64,000 nucleotides of DNA from Falsiroseomonas bella. Lineage in GTDB: Bacteria; Pseudomonadota; Alphaproteobacteria; Acetobacterales; Acetobacteraceae. The DNA is taken from assembly GCF_003173615.1 (NCBI RefSeq), contig NZ_QGNA01000007.1:62001-126000 (forward strand). Direction: 5' to 3'. The position numbers and the translations under genes are program-made. Under the pieces are notes generated by a model. The model made no database searches. It saw only the letters and a list, made by a program, of their open reading frames with translations, and was not told where the DNA came from. This document shows positions 1 to 8,455 of the stretch, in pieces (the stretch's first letter is position 1; each line of letters starts with the position of its first letter).

Positions 1-16
1 GCCCCGGCCACCGCTC

Positions 17-571
17 TCACGCCGCCCGTGTGCGCGGCGTCAGGCCGAAGTGCATGGCGAGCGTGCCGAGCGTCCCCACCAGGATGCCCTGCCCGACAGG
101 GCCGTGTACTGTCCGTCCCGCCCAGCCCTGGCGCATCGCCCACTCGCGGACCGAGAACTCCAGGCCGACGACGAACCATGCGCAGGAGCCGCCCGGGCTG
201 TCGTGCCCACCGAGCGCATCCAGCGCTGCCGCGACACGGCGCCGCGCGTCGATCTGCAGCGTCGAGAGCGTGTCGACACGCATGCCGGGGAGGCGCACGA
301 TCTGCGACGTCGACATGCCGTCGAAGCAAGCCGCGCGAAACAGCCCGCGGAAGATCTCGCCCGCTTCGTGCATCTGCGGCGTGATGGTGCCGTTGGCCAA
401 CATCTGCCCAAGCGTGTCCACCGCACGGCGATGTTGCGTCGGTGACCCGGTCTCTGGATCGGCCGCGCGGATCGGCCCCTCGAAGGTGCCGTGCTGAAGC
501 CGCCACTTCGACGGCTTCGCTAGATCCTCGTGCTTCGACGTTGCCCGCTTTGCCTTGCGCTTACCGGCCAT
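17..571 (-). CDS. phage-type protein with DUF6456-like C-terminus, 184 aa
   Basis: Last gene of the minus-strand phage module in this window. The start at 571 is chosen because a GGAGGGG ribosome site lies just upstream, whereas the frame could extend to 775 only through unrelated sequence. The N-terminus is Lys/Arg-rich (MAGKRKAKR). The C-terminal third (residues about 130-180) has the pattern W..VGLE.S.REWA.RQGW...T...V...L..LA.HFGL. This recalls the DUF6456 domain found in alphaproteobacterial phage and plasmid proteins; the match is by eye only. The start overlaps the end of the upstream 75-residue gene by 11 bp, so the two are probably translated together. Function unknown; a DNA-related or regulatory role is inferred only from its operon. 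Confidence 0.7.
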   Translation of the reverse strand: MAGKRKAKRATSKHEDLAKPSKWRLQHGTFEGPIRAADPETGSPTQHRRAVDTLGQMLANGTITPQMHEAGEIFRGLFRAACFDGMSTSQIVRLPGMRVDTLSTLQIDARRRVAAALDALGGHDSPGGSCAWFVVGLEFSVREWAMRQGWAGRTVHGPVGQGILVGTLGTLAMHFGLTPRTRAA

Positions 572-788
572 GCTGGTCCCCTCCGTGCCGACGCCCCCAG
601 CGCCGGCTTGCTTCGTTGATGACGGCCTGGCGGAGCCAGGGATCGGTGATGTCCTCCACGGCCAGGGCGGCGACGCCGTGCCGGTGCCAGGCGGCGGCGC
701 GCATGGCGTCGATGTCCATCGCCGTTGACGGGCTGCGTGCCAGGTCCAGACACGACCGGGGCGGACGCGGCGCATCGGGCAGCCTCAT
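561..788 (-). CDS. small phage-module protein, 75 aa
   Basis: A short gene whose ATG (788-786) overlaps the TGA of the RuvC-like gene (787-785) in an ATGA junction, the coupling seen repeatedly in this module. Its own end overlaps the start of the next gene by 11 bp. The frame fills the gap between two real genes with no other candidate. The middle reads as a short helical stretch (residues 24-65). No family recognised. The coupled start is the main support. Confidence 0.6.
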   Translation of the reverse strand: MRLPDAPRPPRSCLDLARSPSTAMDIDAMRAAAWHRHGVAALAVEDITDPWLRQAVINEASRRWGRRHGGDQHGR

Positions 789-1330
789 GCTCGACCACCC
801 TCCGGGTCGGTCGCCCAGAGCAACAGCGCCAGGGCGTCGGCCTCGTTGTCGTCGGCCGGCGCAAAGCCGCGGGCGCGCATGGCGGCGATGATCGCCGCCT
901 TGTCTGAGTTGCCACGGCCGGTGGCGTAGCGCTTGATGGTGCCGACGGGCACGCCCTCGTAGGGGACGTCATGCTCCTCGCACCACGAGGTCAGCGTCGC
1001 CAGGAAACCGCCGTAGACGTGCGCTGCATCGGTGCCGGCGTGTCGGCGGACTTCCTCGAACACCAAGCGGCGGATGCCGTGGGCGTGCGTGGCGATCTCG
1101 ACGAGCCAGTCGACGAAGCGGACATAGCGCATGCCGCCGCCCTCGAAGCGGCGGGGCTTGAATGTCTCGACGCCGGACGTGATCCGGCCGGTGTCGAAGC
1201 GCAGGGCCCAGCCGGTGGTGGTGCCCAGATCCAGGGCGAGGATGCCCGGCTTGCGCGGCAGAAAGAGCGCCGGCTCGGGCAGGGCGCCGCTTGCATCGGC
1301 CGAGGGCATGGGGAGAGTCGCGAGATCCAT
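785..1330 (-). CDS. RuvC-like Holliday-junction resolvase, 181 aa
   Basis: Predicted RNase H-fold resolvase of the phage RuvC-like group, which cuts branched DNA made during phage replication and recombination. The fold is visible as the first strand with its catalytic aspartate (LALDLGTTTGWAL, D34), the second acidic strand (LVFEE, E92/E93), the GNSDKAAII lysine segment (about 140-148) and the C-terminal DNEADALALL acidic helix (E163, D165). The start at 1330 has GGAG 8 bp upstream. A longer frame runs up to 1744 but passes through the repeat array and is not believed. The gene is coupled downstream to the 75-residue gene. It could equally be called a crossover-junction endodeoxyribonuclease. 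Confidence 0.85.
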   Translation of the reverse strand: MDLATLPMPSADASGALPEPALFLPRKPGILALDLGTTTGWALRFDTGRITSGVETFKPRRFEGGGMRYVRFVDWLVEIATHAHGIRRLVFEEVRRHAGTDAAHVYGGFLATLTSWCEEHDVPYEGVPVGTIKRYATGRGNSDKAAIIAAMRARGFAPADDNEADALALLLWATDPEGGRA

Positions 1331-1740
1331 GGTGGTCTCCGGGAGGGGACGGCTGTGGTGAGGGCGGCGACGGCGCGGTTCTTGGCGGAGCTCGCCGTCG
1401 CTGCCCGGCTTTCCGGGATGGCCCTCTCGGGGTGGACCACGAGCCCGAACCCGACCGCTCCGGGTGTGGTGTGCGCGCGCCGTTGAGGCGCGCACGCACA
1501 CCCCCCGTAGGGGGGTGGGATTTTGCGGAACTTGCGGAACTTGCCTAACCGATTGATCGGGTTGGATGTTTTCAAGTTCCGCAAGCCAGTTCCGCAAAGC
1601 CCGTTTGCGGAACTTGCGGAACTTGGCGAACCCGTTGATTCGCTTGGGCAAATCAAGTTCCGCAGCGAAGTTCCGCAGCGCTGCGGAACTTGCGGAACTG
1701 CCAAGTTCCGCACGGTGCGAGAGCGTTCCGATCGGGCCGA
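1331..1740. other. 410-bp gene-free region with hairpins and repeats
   Basis: This is the only long gap in the otherwise tightly packed minus-strand module. It separates the primase-helicase stop (1741) from the RuvC-like start (1330). Besides the 9-bp repeat array (1525-1711) it contains two perfect hairpins: GTGCGCGC/GCGCGCAC at 1471-1495, and a six-C/six-G stem with a 3-base loop at 1501-1515. All frames across it are low-complexity shadows of the repeats. It likely carries the promoter of resolvase and downstream genes and possibly an origin. Confidence 0.7.
1525..1711. repeat. iteron-like array of GCGGAACTT in direct and inverted copies
   Basis: The 9-mer GCGGAACTT occurs in head-to-tail pairs at 1525-1542, 1607-1624 and 1683-1700 (the last copy ends in G). 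Inverted copies lie at 1574-1582, 1587-1595 (imperfect), 1655-1663, 1668-1676 and 1703-1711. The layout is modular: direct pair, about 30-bp spacer with a related CCGNTTGATNCG core, then two inverted copies, with a period near 80 bp. The inverted copies can fold onto the direct pairs. Iterons of this kind bind replication initiators or repressors. Lying next to a primase-helicase gene, the array is a candidate phage or plasmid origin; a regulatory role is the alternative. Confidence 0.75.
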
Positions 1741-4092
1741 TCATGCCTCGACCTCCGGGTCGTTCAGCACCCAGACCTCGGGGTTCTCGACCGGCAGGAC
1801 GGCGCTGTTGGTGTCGGACTGGAAGTGGCTGGGCAGCAGGCGGACCAGCGTGGGCGTGATCTCGCCGGTCTCGGGATCCACTGTCTCCTCGCCGGTCGCG
1901 AAGAGCATGTCCTGCACCAGCAGATAGCCCTTGGAGGATTTGCTGGCAGGAATGCCGTGCTCCGGGGCGGCGCGCAGGAACTTTATGTAGCCCTTGTTGG
2001 CGAGGACGTTGATGCGGCGCGCGATGGTGTCGTTGCCACCGAGACCGTGGGTGTTCTCGAACTGCGCCGCGAAGGCGCCGCCCGTGAACACGCGCCCTTC
2101 GCGGGCCTCCTGCGCGATGATCTGCAGGATGACGTCGTGGCGACGGCTGCGCTCGGCATCGAGTCGGGCGCCGAGGTCACGCCGCACGATGCGCTCGCCC
2201 TTGCGGTCGAGCTCGACCCAGGCGCCGCCTCGTTTGTCGATGAGGAGCGGATTGAGGCCGGGCCCGTTGCGCAGCTCGACATGCAGCTCGCGCGGCGTCT
2301 CCTCCTCGTCGGGCCGGAAGAGGATCATGCCGGAGGTGTAGAAGCCGCGCAGGGCGGAGGCGCCGGAGAGCGACAGGAAGGGATCGTCCTTCACCTGCTG
2401 CTTGCTGAGCTTCTTCGTGTGGTGCGCGAGGATGATGCCCGCCTCGGTTGCCACCTCGTCGCGCAGCGCCTCGACGCGGCTCTGCAGAAAGAACAGCATC
2501 GCCGCGTTGTCGTTCTCGCCCTCGCCGCCCGGGCCGCCATCGAAGAGGTTGCGGATCGGGTCGATGCAGATCACGTCCGGCGGCGCGTCGGGGAAGGCTT
2601 GGCGGATGGCGGCGGCCACCAGCGGCACGCCGCGCTCATCGAGCAGCATCCGGAGCTTCGGGGTGACGACGAGGGTGTCGCGCGCGCGGGCAACGACGGC
2701 GCGGTCGAGGCGCAGCTGCTGCAGGCGCTCCCGCAGGTAGTGGTACTGGATCTCCGCCTGGAGATAGAACACGCGCAGCGGGCGCGGCGCCGTGAAGCGC
2801 AGGAACGGCGCGCCGGCGGCGGCGTGCACCAGCAGGCTGATCAGGAAGTCGGATTTGCCGACCTTCGGCGCGCCGCCGAGCACCAGCATCCCACCCGGGG
2901 TAAGCAGGCGGGGCCCGATGAGGTCGTCGGGCATCGGGGAGGTGTCGTCGAGCAGCGCGCCGAGCGTGTGGGCGGGGACGGCTGCTGGTGGTGCGCTGTC
3001 GGCGCGCAGCAGCGGCGGCCCGTTGCGATCGACGTGCAGCGCCCAGATCGCGTCGGCCTCGGCCTTGAGGCGATCGAGCGGCCAGGCGGGGCGCAGGCAG
3101 GCAGCGTTGTAGCCGCAGATCGCCTCCCAGCCCTGGTCCGGCGTGATGCGGCCTTCATGCACCTGGCGGACGAAGTGGCCGATGGCGGCGCTCGCCCCCT
3201 GGAAGCGCGTCCACCCATCCTGGGCGCCTTCTCGCACCGGCGTGGTCAGGACGGCATCGAGCCCTGGCCGATTGGCGCCAGCTGCGGCAGTGGGCGCCAC
3301 GAGGCCCGGCATGGTGGGCATGGCCGCGACGGCCGCGGCAAAGTCGGCGAGTTCCACCTCGACCCTGGGGCGGTGCTCCAGGATGGTGACGCGCCGCTGT
3401 GTGCCATGCTTCTGGTGGACCGTGCCTGGCACCCGGATCGGCTGGTGAGCGGAGCGGAAGTGAAGATCGCCACCAACCTTTTCCGCGATCTCGCCGCGCA
3501 GCGCGCAGACCCGCGCCAGGTCCTCACCCTCGGCCGGCTCGGTGAGGCGCCACCAGGCGTGCAGTTTGGCGGCGCCCTCGGGGGTGCGGCCGCCGCTCTC
3601 CACCACCAGGGTGGGCGCGCCGAGGTGGTGGACCAGATGCGCCAGCCTGGCGGCGATGTCGCCGGCATCAAGATCGACGACCACCGTCTGCATCTGCAGC
3701 ACATGCTCGGCGCGGGCCTGGCCCTGCTCGGCGACGGTGCCGGGAATGACATAGACCGCGCTGCCCTCACGTGCGGCCCAGGTGGCATACGCGCTGAGAG
3801 ATGCGGCGGCGTGCCGATCGGCCGGCACCCAGATGTTGTGCGGCTTGGTGTCGAGGCCTTGGCCCTGGTCGACGAAGCCGCGGACCGGGATCAGCCCGTC
3901 GCAATAGCCGAACACCACGTCGAGGAAGGTGGCGATCTGCTCGATGTCCGGCGCGATAGGCCCAGCGGCTTTCAGCATCGACAGCCCAGCGCCGGGAAAT
4001 TGATCGAGGGCGATCTGCCCAGCGGCGGGAAGTTCGCTCACGCAGTCATCCGGCAGCGGCGCGGCATCGTTGAAGTCGCCCCATGCCGTCAT
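1741..4092 (-). CDS. primase-helicase (RepB/AEP-like primase plus KaiC/RepA-like ATPase), 783 aa
   Basis: Two-domain replication protein. The N-terminal part (about 50-260) carries archaeo-eukaryotic primase features: VVVDLDAGD (D140, D142), a KLHAWWRL segment (H178) and an RVPGTVHQK segment near 220. The C-terminal part is a RecA-fold helicase with Walker A GGAPKVGKS (about 406-414), a Walker B strand VICIDPIRNLF, and a tail with helical/HTH character. The start at 4092 forms an ATGA overlap with the nuclease stop at 4089, so the longer frame to 4449 is rejected. This architecture is usual for phage and mobile-element replication proteins that prime and unwind at an origin. The iteron-like array begins just past its stop. 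Confidence 0.85.
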   Translation of the reverse strand: MTAWGDFNDAAPLPDDCVSELPAAGQIALDQFPGAGLSMLKAAGPIAPDIEQIATFLDVVFGYCDGLIPVRGFVDQGQGLDTKPHNIWVPADRHAAASLSAYATWAAREGSAVYVIPGTVAEQGQARAEHVLQMQTVVVDLDAGDIAARLAHLVHHLGAPTLVVESGGRTPEGAAKLHAWWRLTEPAEGEDLARVCALRGEIAEKVGGDLHFRSAHQPIRVPGTVHQKHGTQRRVTILEHRPRVEVELADFAAAVAAMPTMPGLVAPTAAAGANRPGLDAVLTTPVREGAQDGWTRFQGASAAIGHFVRQVHEGRITPDQGWEAICGYNAACLRPAWPLDRLKAEADAIWALHVDRNGPPLLRADSAPPAAVPAHTLGALLDDTSPMPDDLIGPRLLTPGGMLVLGGAPKVGKSDFLISLLVHAAAGAPFLRFTAPRPLRVFYLQAEIQYHYLRERLQQLRLDRAVVARARDTLVVTPKLRMLLDERGVPLVAAAIRQAFPDAPPDVICIDPIRNLFDGGPGGEGENDNAAMLFFLQSRVEALRDEVATEAGIILAHHTKKLSKQQVKDDPFLSLSGASALRGFYTSGMILFRPDEEETPRELHVELRNGPGLNPLLIDKRGGAWVELDRKGERIVRRDLGARLDAERSRRHDVILQIIAQEAREGRVFTGGAFAAQFENTHGLGGNDTIARRINVLANKGYIKFLRAAPEHGIPASKSSKGYLLVQDMLFATGEETVDPETGEITPTLVRLLPSHFQSDTNSAVLPVENPEVWVLNDPEVEA

Positions 4093-4856
4093 ACAGGCAG
4101 CGCCCAGCAGCGCTTGGCCCAGGGGCAGAAGCGGCACTCGAAGTGATCGGCCTGGGCGGCAACGCGGGGCAGCAACTCGCCGGCATCCGTCGCGGCCAGG
4201 ATGCGCACGGCGCGGTCCGACATGCGCTGCGCCAGTTCGGCGTTGAACGGCACCAGCTCGTGGTGCAGCTCCGCCGTATCCTTGTTGATGGCGGTGAACA
4301 GCGCCGGGTTGTCGGCGACGCCCGGGACACTGGCGTCCATGTACGCCTGGTAGACCGCGATCTGCGCCGCGTAGATCGGCTTGGCCGCGGCGACGCCCTT
4401 GCTGGACGTCTCGCGCCAGGCCTTGGCGTTCATGGTCTTGCACTCCCACAGGGCCGGGAACGCCATGCCGGGGATGGTCGGGCCGCCGGCGAAGACACCA
4501 TCGACATGGCCGCGGATGCGACCGCCGGCGACGGAGAAGCCGAACTGCTCGCCATGCTCGCCACCGCCGCGTCGGGTGTAGAGATCGAAGCCGGCGCCGC
4601 GGAGCCAGGCGACGGCGACGTCCTCCAGAGCGTGGCCGATCCCGAAGATGCGGAGCAGCCGGCCGTCGAAGTCGGCGCCCTCATCCTTCGGGGCCTTCAC
4701 GAACTCGAACTGCAGCGCCCGCTCGCAAGCATGGCCGAGGCGGGAGCCGCCCAGGTAGCTGCGCGGAGGCGTCGCCTGATTGGCGGCGACCAGCGCCGCG
4801 TCGATGGCGGCGTTCACATGCGTCGAGGTCTGGCTGCGGCTGTTGAAGTCGAGCAT
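4089..4856 (-). CDS. Cas4/RecB-like PD-(D/E)XK nuclease, 255 aa
   Basis: Predicted single-strand exonuclease with an iron-sulfur site. Nuclease motifs are visible: GHALE (H75, E78), GHVDGVF (D119) and LWECKTM (E138, K140). A single N-terminal cysteine (C44, HACERA) plus a C-terminal trio (C241, C244, C250, ECRFCPWAKRC) form the Cas4/AddB iron-staple pattern. It is coupled by ATGA on both sides (4856 and 4092). No CRISPR array or other cas gene is visible nearby, so a phage DNA end-processing role in recombination with the Sak4-like ATPase is more likely than spacer capture. Confidence 0.85.
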   Translation of the reverse strand: MLDFNSRSQTSTHVNAAIDAALVAANQATPPRSYLGGSRLGHACERALQFEFVKAPKDEGADFDGRLLRIFGIGHALEDVAVAWLRGAGFDLYTRRGGGEHGEQFGFSVAGGRIRGHVDGVFAGGPTIPGMAFPALWECKTMNAKAWRETSSKGVAAAKPIYAAQIAVYQAYMDASVPGVADNPALFTAINKDTAELHHELVPFNAELAQRMSDRAVRILAATDAGELLPRVAAQADHFECRFCPWAKRCWALPV

Positions 4857-5227
4857 CAGAAGGGCACCTCCGCCGCCGCGTCCTGCCGCGCGATCGCCTG
4901 CATCGCCTCCTGGAAGCCGCCGACGGCGACCTCGATCAGCGTCAGCACCTGCGCCTCGCTCAACTCCTGGAAGCGGGTGCCCCAGCCGATCTCGGCCATC
5001 GTCTCCGCGACGCGGCGCATGGCGGCGCGCATCGCGGCCTTCTCCTGCTCGGTGAGGTCAACCATGGCGGACGACTTCCCAGCCAAGCGCGACCAGAAGC
5101 CCTGGCAGGCGATGCAGCAGAAGGAGACCGAGGGCCGCGGCTTCTTCCGCGGCGCCGGGTCGAACCAGCCAAAGCCACGCGCCGGGCGGGAGCAGACGGC
5201 GCAGGGCGGCTCCGGGGAGCGGGCCAT
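4856..5227 (-). CDS. DUF6511-type phage protein, 123 aa
   Basis: Small protein with an N-terminal zinc-binding look (CAVC at 9-12, then CCIACQGFW near 37-45). A helical C-terminal half contains EIGWGTRFQELSEAQVLTLIEVAV. This layout matches the DUF6511 family common in alphaproteobacterial prophages; the assignment is from memory of the pattern. Its stop overlaps the start of the Cas4-like gene (ATGA at 4858-4854), and it starts 3 bp past the helicase stop. Function unknown. The Cys pairs suggest a small nucleic-acid-binding or adaptor protein. Confidence 0.75.
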   Translation of the reverse strand: MARSPEPPCAVCSRPARGFGWFDPAPRKKPRPSVSFCCIACQGFWSRLAGKSSAMVDLTEQEKAAMRAAMRRVAETMAEIGWGTRFQELSEAQVLTLIEVAVGGFQEAMQAIARQDAAAEVPF

Positions 5228-5230
5228 CGA

Positions 5231-6907
5231 TCATGCCGCCTGCCCCAGCGCCGCGGGCTGGGCGCTTCGCACGAGATGCTGGATGGCCTGGCGGTTGAAC
5301 TTGAAGGTCAGCAGCGCCGAGGCCTGGTACCGGGTCATGCCGAGATCGGCCCGTGCGGCGGCGGGCAGATGGATCAGCTGGCGTTCGGTCGGCGGCTCGC
5401 GCAGCCAGCGCCGGCTCTTATGGGCGCTCTCGTCGGTCTCGTAGGTGTTCAGCCAGTCATCCGCCGCGGCCAGCGCCACCAGCCGCTCGCCGATGGACAG
5501 CAGGCGGGGCCGCTCCTCCTTGGCGCCGCCGACGGCGTGCCAGGCTCCGTTCAGGAAGAAGATACCCGCCCAGCCGTTGAAGCCATTGGCCAGCAGTGCG
5601 GCGTCATCGCCGAACAGATCGCACCACTGGAAGGCGGAGCGCCGGAGGAGATCGATCTCCGTCATGATGAAGTCGGCGAGCGGCGCCGTCTCGCGCCCGC
5701 GGGGCTCGAAGGCGTGGCCGCAGATCGGGCACTCCATCACTGCGATCGGCACCTCGGCCTCGCAGGCGGGGCAAGTCTTGGTGGGCGGCTCGCCCTCGCC
5801 GGGCTGGCTGTCGAGATCGACGTCCTGCTCCATGCAGCCGTGGATCTGCGATGAGGTGCCGAAGTCGAGCACGATGCAGTCGCGCTTGACGATGCCGGGA
5901 TGCTCGACCGGATCGACGGTGCGCAGCCCGCGCCCGACCATCTGGATCATGGTGCATTTGAAGGAACTGGGCCGCAGCAGGATGACGCAGGAGGTGGGCG
6001 GGTGATCCCATCCCTCGGTCAGCACCGCGACATTCACGACGATGCGCGCCTCGCCCCGGGCGTAGGCGGCGAGGACCGAGCGTCGCTCGCCGTCCGGCAT
6101 GTCGCCGGTGACCATGACGGTGGGGACGCCGGCGGCGTTGAAAGCGGCGGCGACATGCTCGGCGTGCGCGACCGTCGAGCAGAAGGCCACCGTCTGGCGG
6201 CCGCCGGCCTTCTCCTGCCAGTGCTTCACCACGGCGTCGGTGACCGGCACCGTGTCCATCACGCGGGCGACCTCACCCATATCGAAGTCATCACCGCTGC
6301 GGCGCACCGCGCGCAGCTCGTCCTGCACACCGACATCGATGATGAAGGTGCGCGGCGGCACCAGGTGGCCGGAGGCGATCAGCTCGCCGAGCCGGATCTG
6401 ATCGGCGACGTTCGAGAAGACTTGGCGCAGCCCGATCTTGTCGCCGCGGTTCGGCGTCGCCGTGACGCCATAGATGCGACAGGCCGGGTTGCGATCCAGG
6501 GCGCGATCGATGATGCGGCGATAGCTGTCCGCGACGGCGTGGTGCGCCTCGTCGATCACCAGCAGGTCCAGCGCCGGCATCGCCTCCAGGTTCGCCTGGC
6601 GCGCCAGGGTCGGCACCATGGCGAAGGTGACCTGGCCGCCCCAGGACTTCTGGCCGGCATCCACCACCGAGGTGGCGATGCCAGGATTCACGCGGCGGAA
6701 CTTCGCCAGGTTCTGCGCGGTGAGCTCATCCCGATGCGCGAGGACCGCGGCCTTGGCGGCACTACCGCCGACATGCTCGCCCACCGCCGCCGACAGCATG
6801 ATCGTCTTGCCGGCGCCGGTCGGGGCGACGCCGAGGGTGTTGCCGCGCTGGCCGAGCGCACGAAGGCTGCGCTCGACGAAAAGCTTCTGGCGGGGGCGGA
6901 GCAGCAT
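5231..6907 (-). CDS. SF2 DEAD/DEAH-box helicase with C-terminal zinc ribbon, 558 aa
   Basis: Superfamily 2 ATP-dependent helicase. Walker A APTGAGKT lies at 28-35, the DEAH box LLVIDEAHH at about 116-123, a SAT-like motif (GVTATPNRG) follows, and motif VI reads MVGRGLRT. After the two RecA domains comes a CPACEAEV...CPICGHAF zinc ribbon and a C-terminal region of about 180 residues. The start at 6907 (MLLRPRQKL) sits where the helicase domain begins; sequence upstream in frame overlaps the SSB-like gene and looks non-coding. Helicases of this type accompany phage replication modules and may restart or unwind replication and recombination intermediates. Confidence 0.9.
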   Translation of the reverse strand: MLLRPRQKLFVERSLRALGQRGNTLGVAPTGAGKTIMLSAAVGEHVGGSAAKAAVLAHRDELTAQNLAKFRRVNPGIATSVVDAGQKSWGGQVTFAMVPTLARQANLEAMPALDLLVIDEAHHAVADSYRRIIDRALDRNPACRIYGVTATPNRGDKIGLRQVFSNVADQIRLGELIASGHLVPPRTFIIDVGVQDELRAVRRSGDDFDMGEVARVMDTVPVTDAVVKHWQEKAGGRQTVAFCSTVAHAEHVAAAFNAAGVPTVMVTGDMPDGERRSVLAAYARGEARIVVNVAVLTEGWDHPPTSCVILLRPSSFKCTMIQMVGRGLRTVDPVEHPGIVKRDCIVLDFGTSSQIHGCMEQDVDLDSQPGEGEPPTKTCPACEAEVPIAVMECPICGHAFEPRGRETAPLADFIMTEIDLLRRSAFQWCDLFGDDAALLANGFNGWAGIFFLNGAWHAVGGAKEERPRLLSIGERLVALAAADDWLNTYETDESAHKSRRWLREPPTERQLIHLPAAARADLGMTRYQASALLTFKFNRQAIQHLVRSAQPAALGQAA

Positions 6908-6924
6908 GCTGGTGCGGCCCTCCC

Positions 6925-7563
6925 TCAGCGCGCCCAGGCGGGACGCGGGTCGGCGCCGGCAGCGGCGGGCTGCGGCGCCGCGGCAGGGAAGGCGCCCTGG
7001 TGGATGGCCGGCGCGGCGGGCGGCGCGTAGGCCTGGGCGGGCGGTGCGTAACCCGCCGGCGCCACATGCCGCCCCATCAGCTTGGCGTAGTCCCGATGGT
7101 CCGGCGTCACCGCCATGCGGATCTCGTTCTTGGTCTCGCCGCCGGCGTCGGTGCCGTGCTCGATCTTCGCCACGAACTCGAGGCCATCGAGGTCCGCGAA
7201 GCCGCCGATGCGGCGCGCCGCCTGGGCCTGGGGCGAGACATCCTTGTCGGAGATGCCGCGCGCCGAGTTCAGCATCCCGCGAAGGAAGCTGCGGCCCATC
7301 CCCGCCCATTCCGGCCCCTTCGGGCTGTGGAGGCCGATCAGCGTGAAGATCTTCCGCTTGGCGTAGGGGCCTTCCAGCACAGTGAACTCGCCATTGAGAT
7401 AGACGGCGCCGGTGCTGCCGCGCGTGGCGTAGCCGCCGGTCCAGCCCTGGCTCGGATCGTCGAAGCCGCCGGGGCGGATGGTGAGGCGGACCTTGGCCAG
7501 CGTCCCCTTGGGGATCAGGTTCGGGTTCGACTGGGCGTCGTTGTAGTCGTTCCAGGCAGCCAT
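6925..7563 (-). CDS. SSB-like phage protein, 212 aa
   Basis: The first 170 residues look like a compact beta-rich domain (VRLTIRPGGFDD, GAVYLNGEFTVLEGPYAKRKIFTLIGL, GLEFVAKIEHGTD). It ends in a disordered Pro/Ala/Tyr-rich tail (about 170-212), the layout of single-strand-binding proteins. Placed directly downstream of the Sak4-like ATPase and upstream of a helicase, it is best read as the module's SSB, a usual partner of Sak4 proteins. No OB-fold family is named with certainty. The start at 7563 has GGAG about 10 bp upstream. Confidence 0.7.
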   Translation of the reverse strand: MAAWNDYNDAQSNPNLIPKGTLAKVRLTIRPGGFDDPSQGWTGGYATRGSTGAVYLNGEFTVLEGPYAKRKIFTLIGLHSPKGPEWAGMGRSFLRGMLNSARGISDKDVSPQAQAARRIGGFADLDGLEFVAKIEHGTDAGGETKNEIRMAVTPDHRDYAKLMGRHVAPAGYAPPAQAYAPPAAPAIHQGAFPAAAPQPAAAGADPRPAWAR

Positions 7564-7579
7564 GGTGCTTCTGCTCCGA

Positions 7580-8455
7580 TCAGGTGTTGGGGGTGGGGGC
7601 GGGCAGCGCGATCGACGGCGCGCCGTGCGCGTCGATCGGCGGCGATGGGCTGCGGATTTTCTGGAAGAGCTGCCCGAGATGCGGCGGCTCCAGCATGTCG
7701 AGCCGGCCGCTGCGATCCTTCGCGGGATATCCCCAAGGGTTCAGCGTCTGGCAGACCAGACCGCGGAAGGATGCGACGGAAGGCTGGCCGGGAGCGGCGT
7801 CCGGCTTGATCTCGGCCAGCGTCATGACCTGATCGACGATGCCGGGCAGTTCGAGGCCAGTCTTGTTGCCGTCGATCTGCGGCACGAAGACGCGGCGATT
7901 GAAGTCGTCGAGTTTCTCGTCGAGGATTCCGACGAAGATCACGTTGCGCCCGCGCGCATGCTGGAGATGCGTGAGCCAGGCGATCATCTCGCGTCCATGC
8001 AACCCATAGGCGCCGCGGATGTCGGGCTTGCCGGTCTTCTCCGAATGCGCCTCCGGCTGGCCCCGGCACCACTGGAAGCAGAGCCGACCGGCGACCGTGA
8101 TGCTGTCCACGAAGATCGTGGCGAAGCCGTCCATCCGCGTCGGATCGCCATAGGCCTGCAGGACGCGCGCATACTGCGCGGCGGAATAGGGCTGGTCGTC
8201 GCGCAGCGCGGGGTTGGGGCCGGCCAGGAACAGCGCGAGGTCTCGGCATTCCTCCCAGGTGCGCGGGCGGATCGACGCGCCACGCCAGTGCTGCACGGCG
8301 AGGTCGCCCGCCTCCAGGTCGATGAACAGCGTGCTGCCCTCATCGAGCGTCAGCAGGAGGTAGGTCTTGCCGATGCCGCTCTTGCCGAAGATCACGGCCT
8401 TGATGCCGCGGGCCTCCGCTTGCCGCTCATCGGCGGTGATGATGCGCAGCGCCAT
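7580..8455 (-). CDS. Sak4-like RecA-fold recombination ATPase, 291 aa
   Basis: Small RecA-fold NTPase of the type used by phages for single-strand annealing (Sak4/AAA_24 group). Walker A GKSGIGKT is at 24-31; an FIDLEAGD segment and a FATIFVDSIT Walker B strand follow. The C-terminus is Pro-rich and probably flexible. The start at 8455 overlaps the upstream stop by ATGA. Neighbours (SSB-like, Cas4-like nuclease, RuvC-like resolvase) make a coherent recombination set. Confidence 0.82.
   Translation of the reverse strand: MALRIITADERQAEARGIKAVIFGKSGIGKTYLLLTLDEGSTLFIDLEAGDLAVQHWRGASIRPRTWEECRDLALFLAGPNPALRDDQPYSAAQYARVLQAYGDPTRMDGFATIFVDSITVAGRLCFQWCRGQPEAHSEKTGKPDIRGAYGLHGREMIAWLTHLQHARGRNVIFVGILDEKLDDFNRRVFVPQIDGNKTGLELPGIVDQVMTLAEIKPDAAPGQPSVASFRGLVCQTLNPWGYPAKDRSGRLDMLEPPHLGQLFQKIRSPSPPIDAHGAPSIALPAPTPNT

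Noticed and set aside
1471-1515. GC hairpins as rho-independent terminators
   Set aside because: No T-run follows on either strand; they may be structural parts of the repeat region instead.
1690-4146. Long plus-strand open frame opposite the primase-helicase
   Set aside because: No motifs; the minus strand has Walker and primase signatures and an ATGA-coupled start.
4089-4856. Cas4-like gene as sign of a CRISPR system
   Set aside because: No repeat-spacer array and no other cas genes are visible; phage modules often carry such nucleases.
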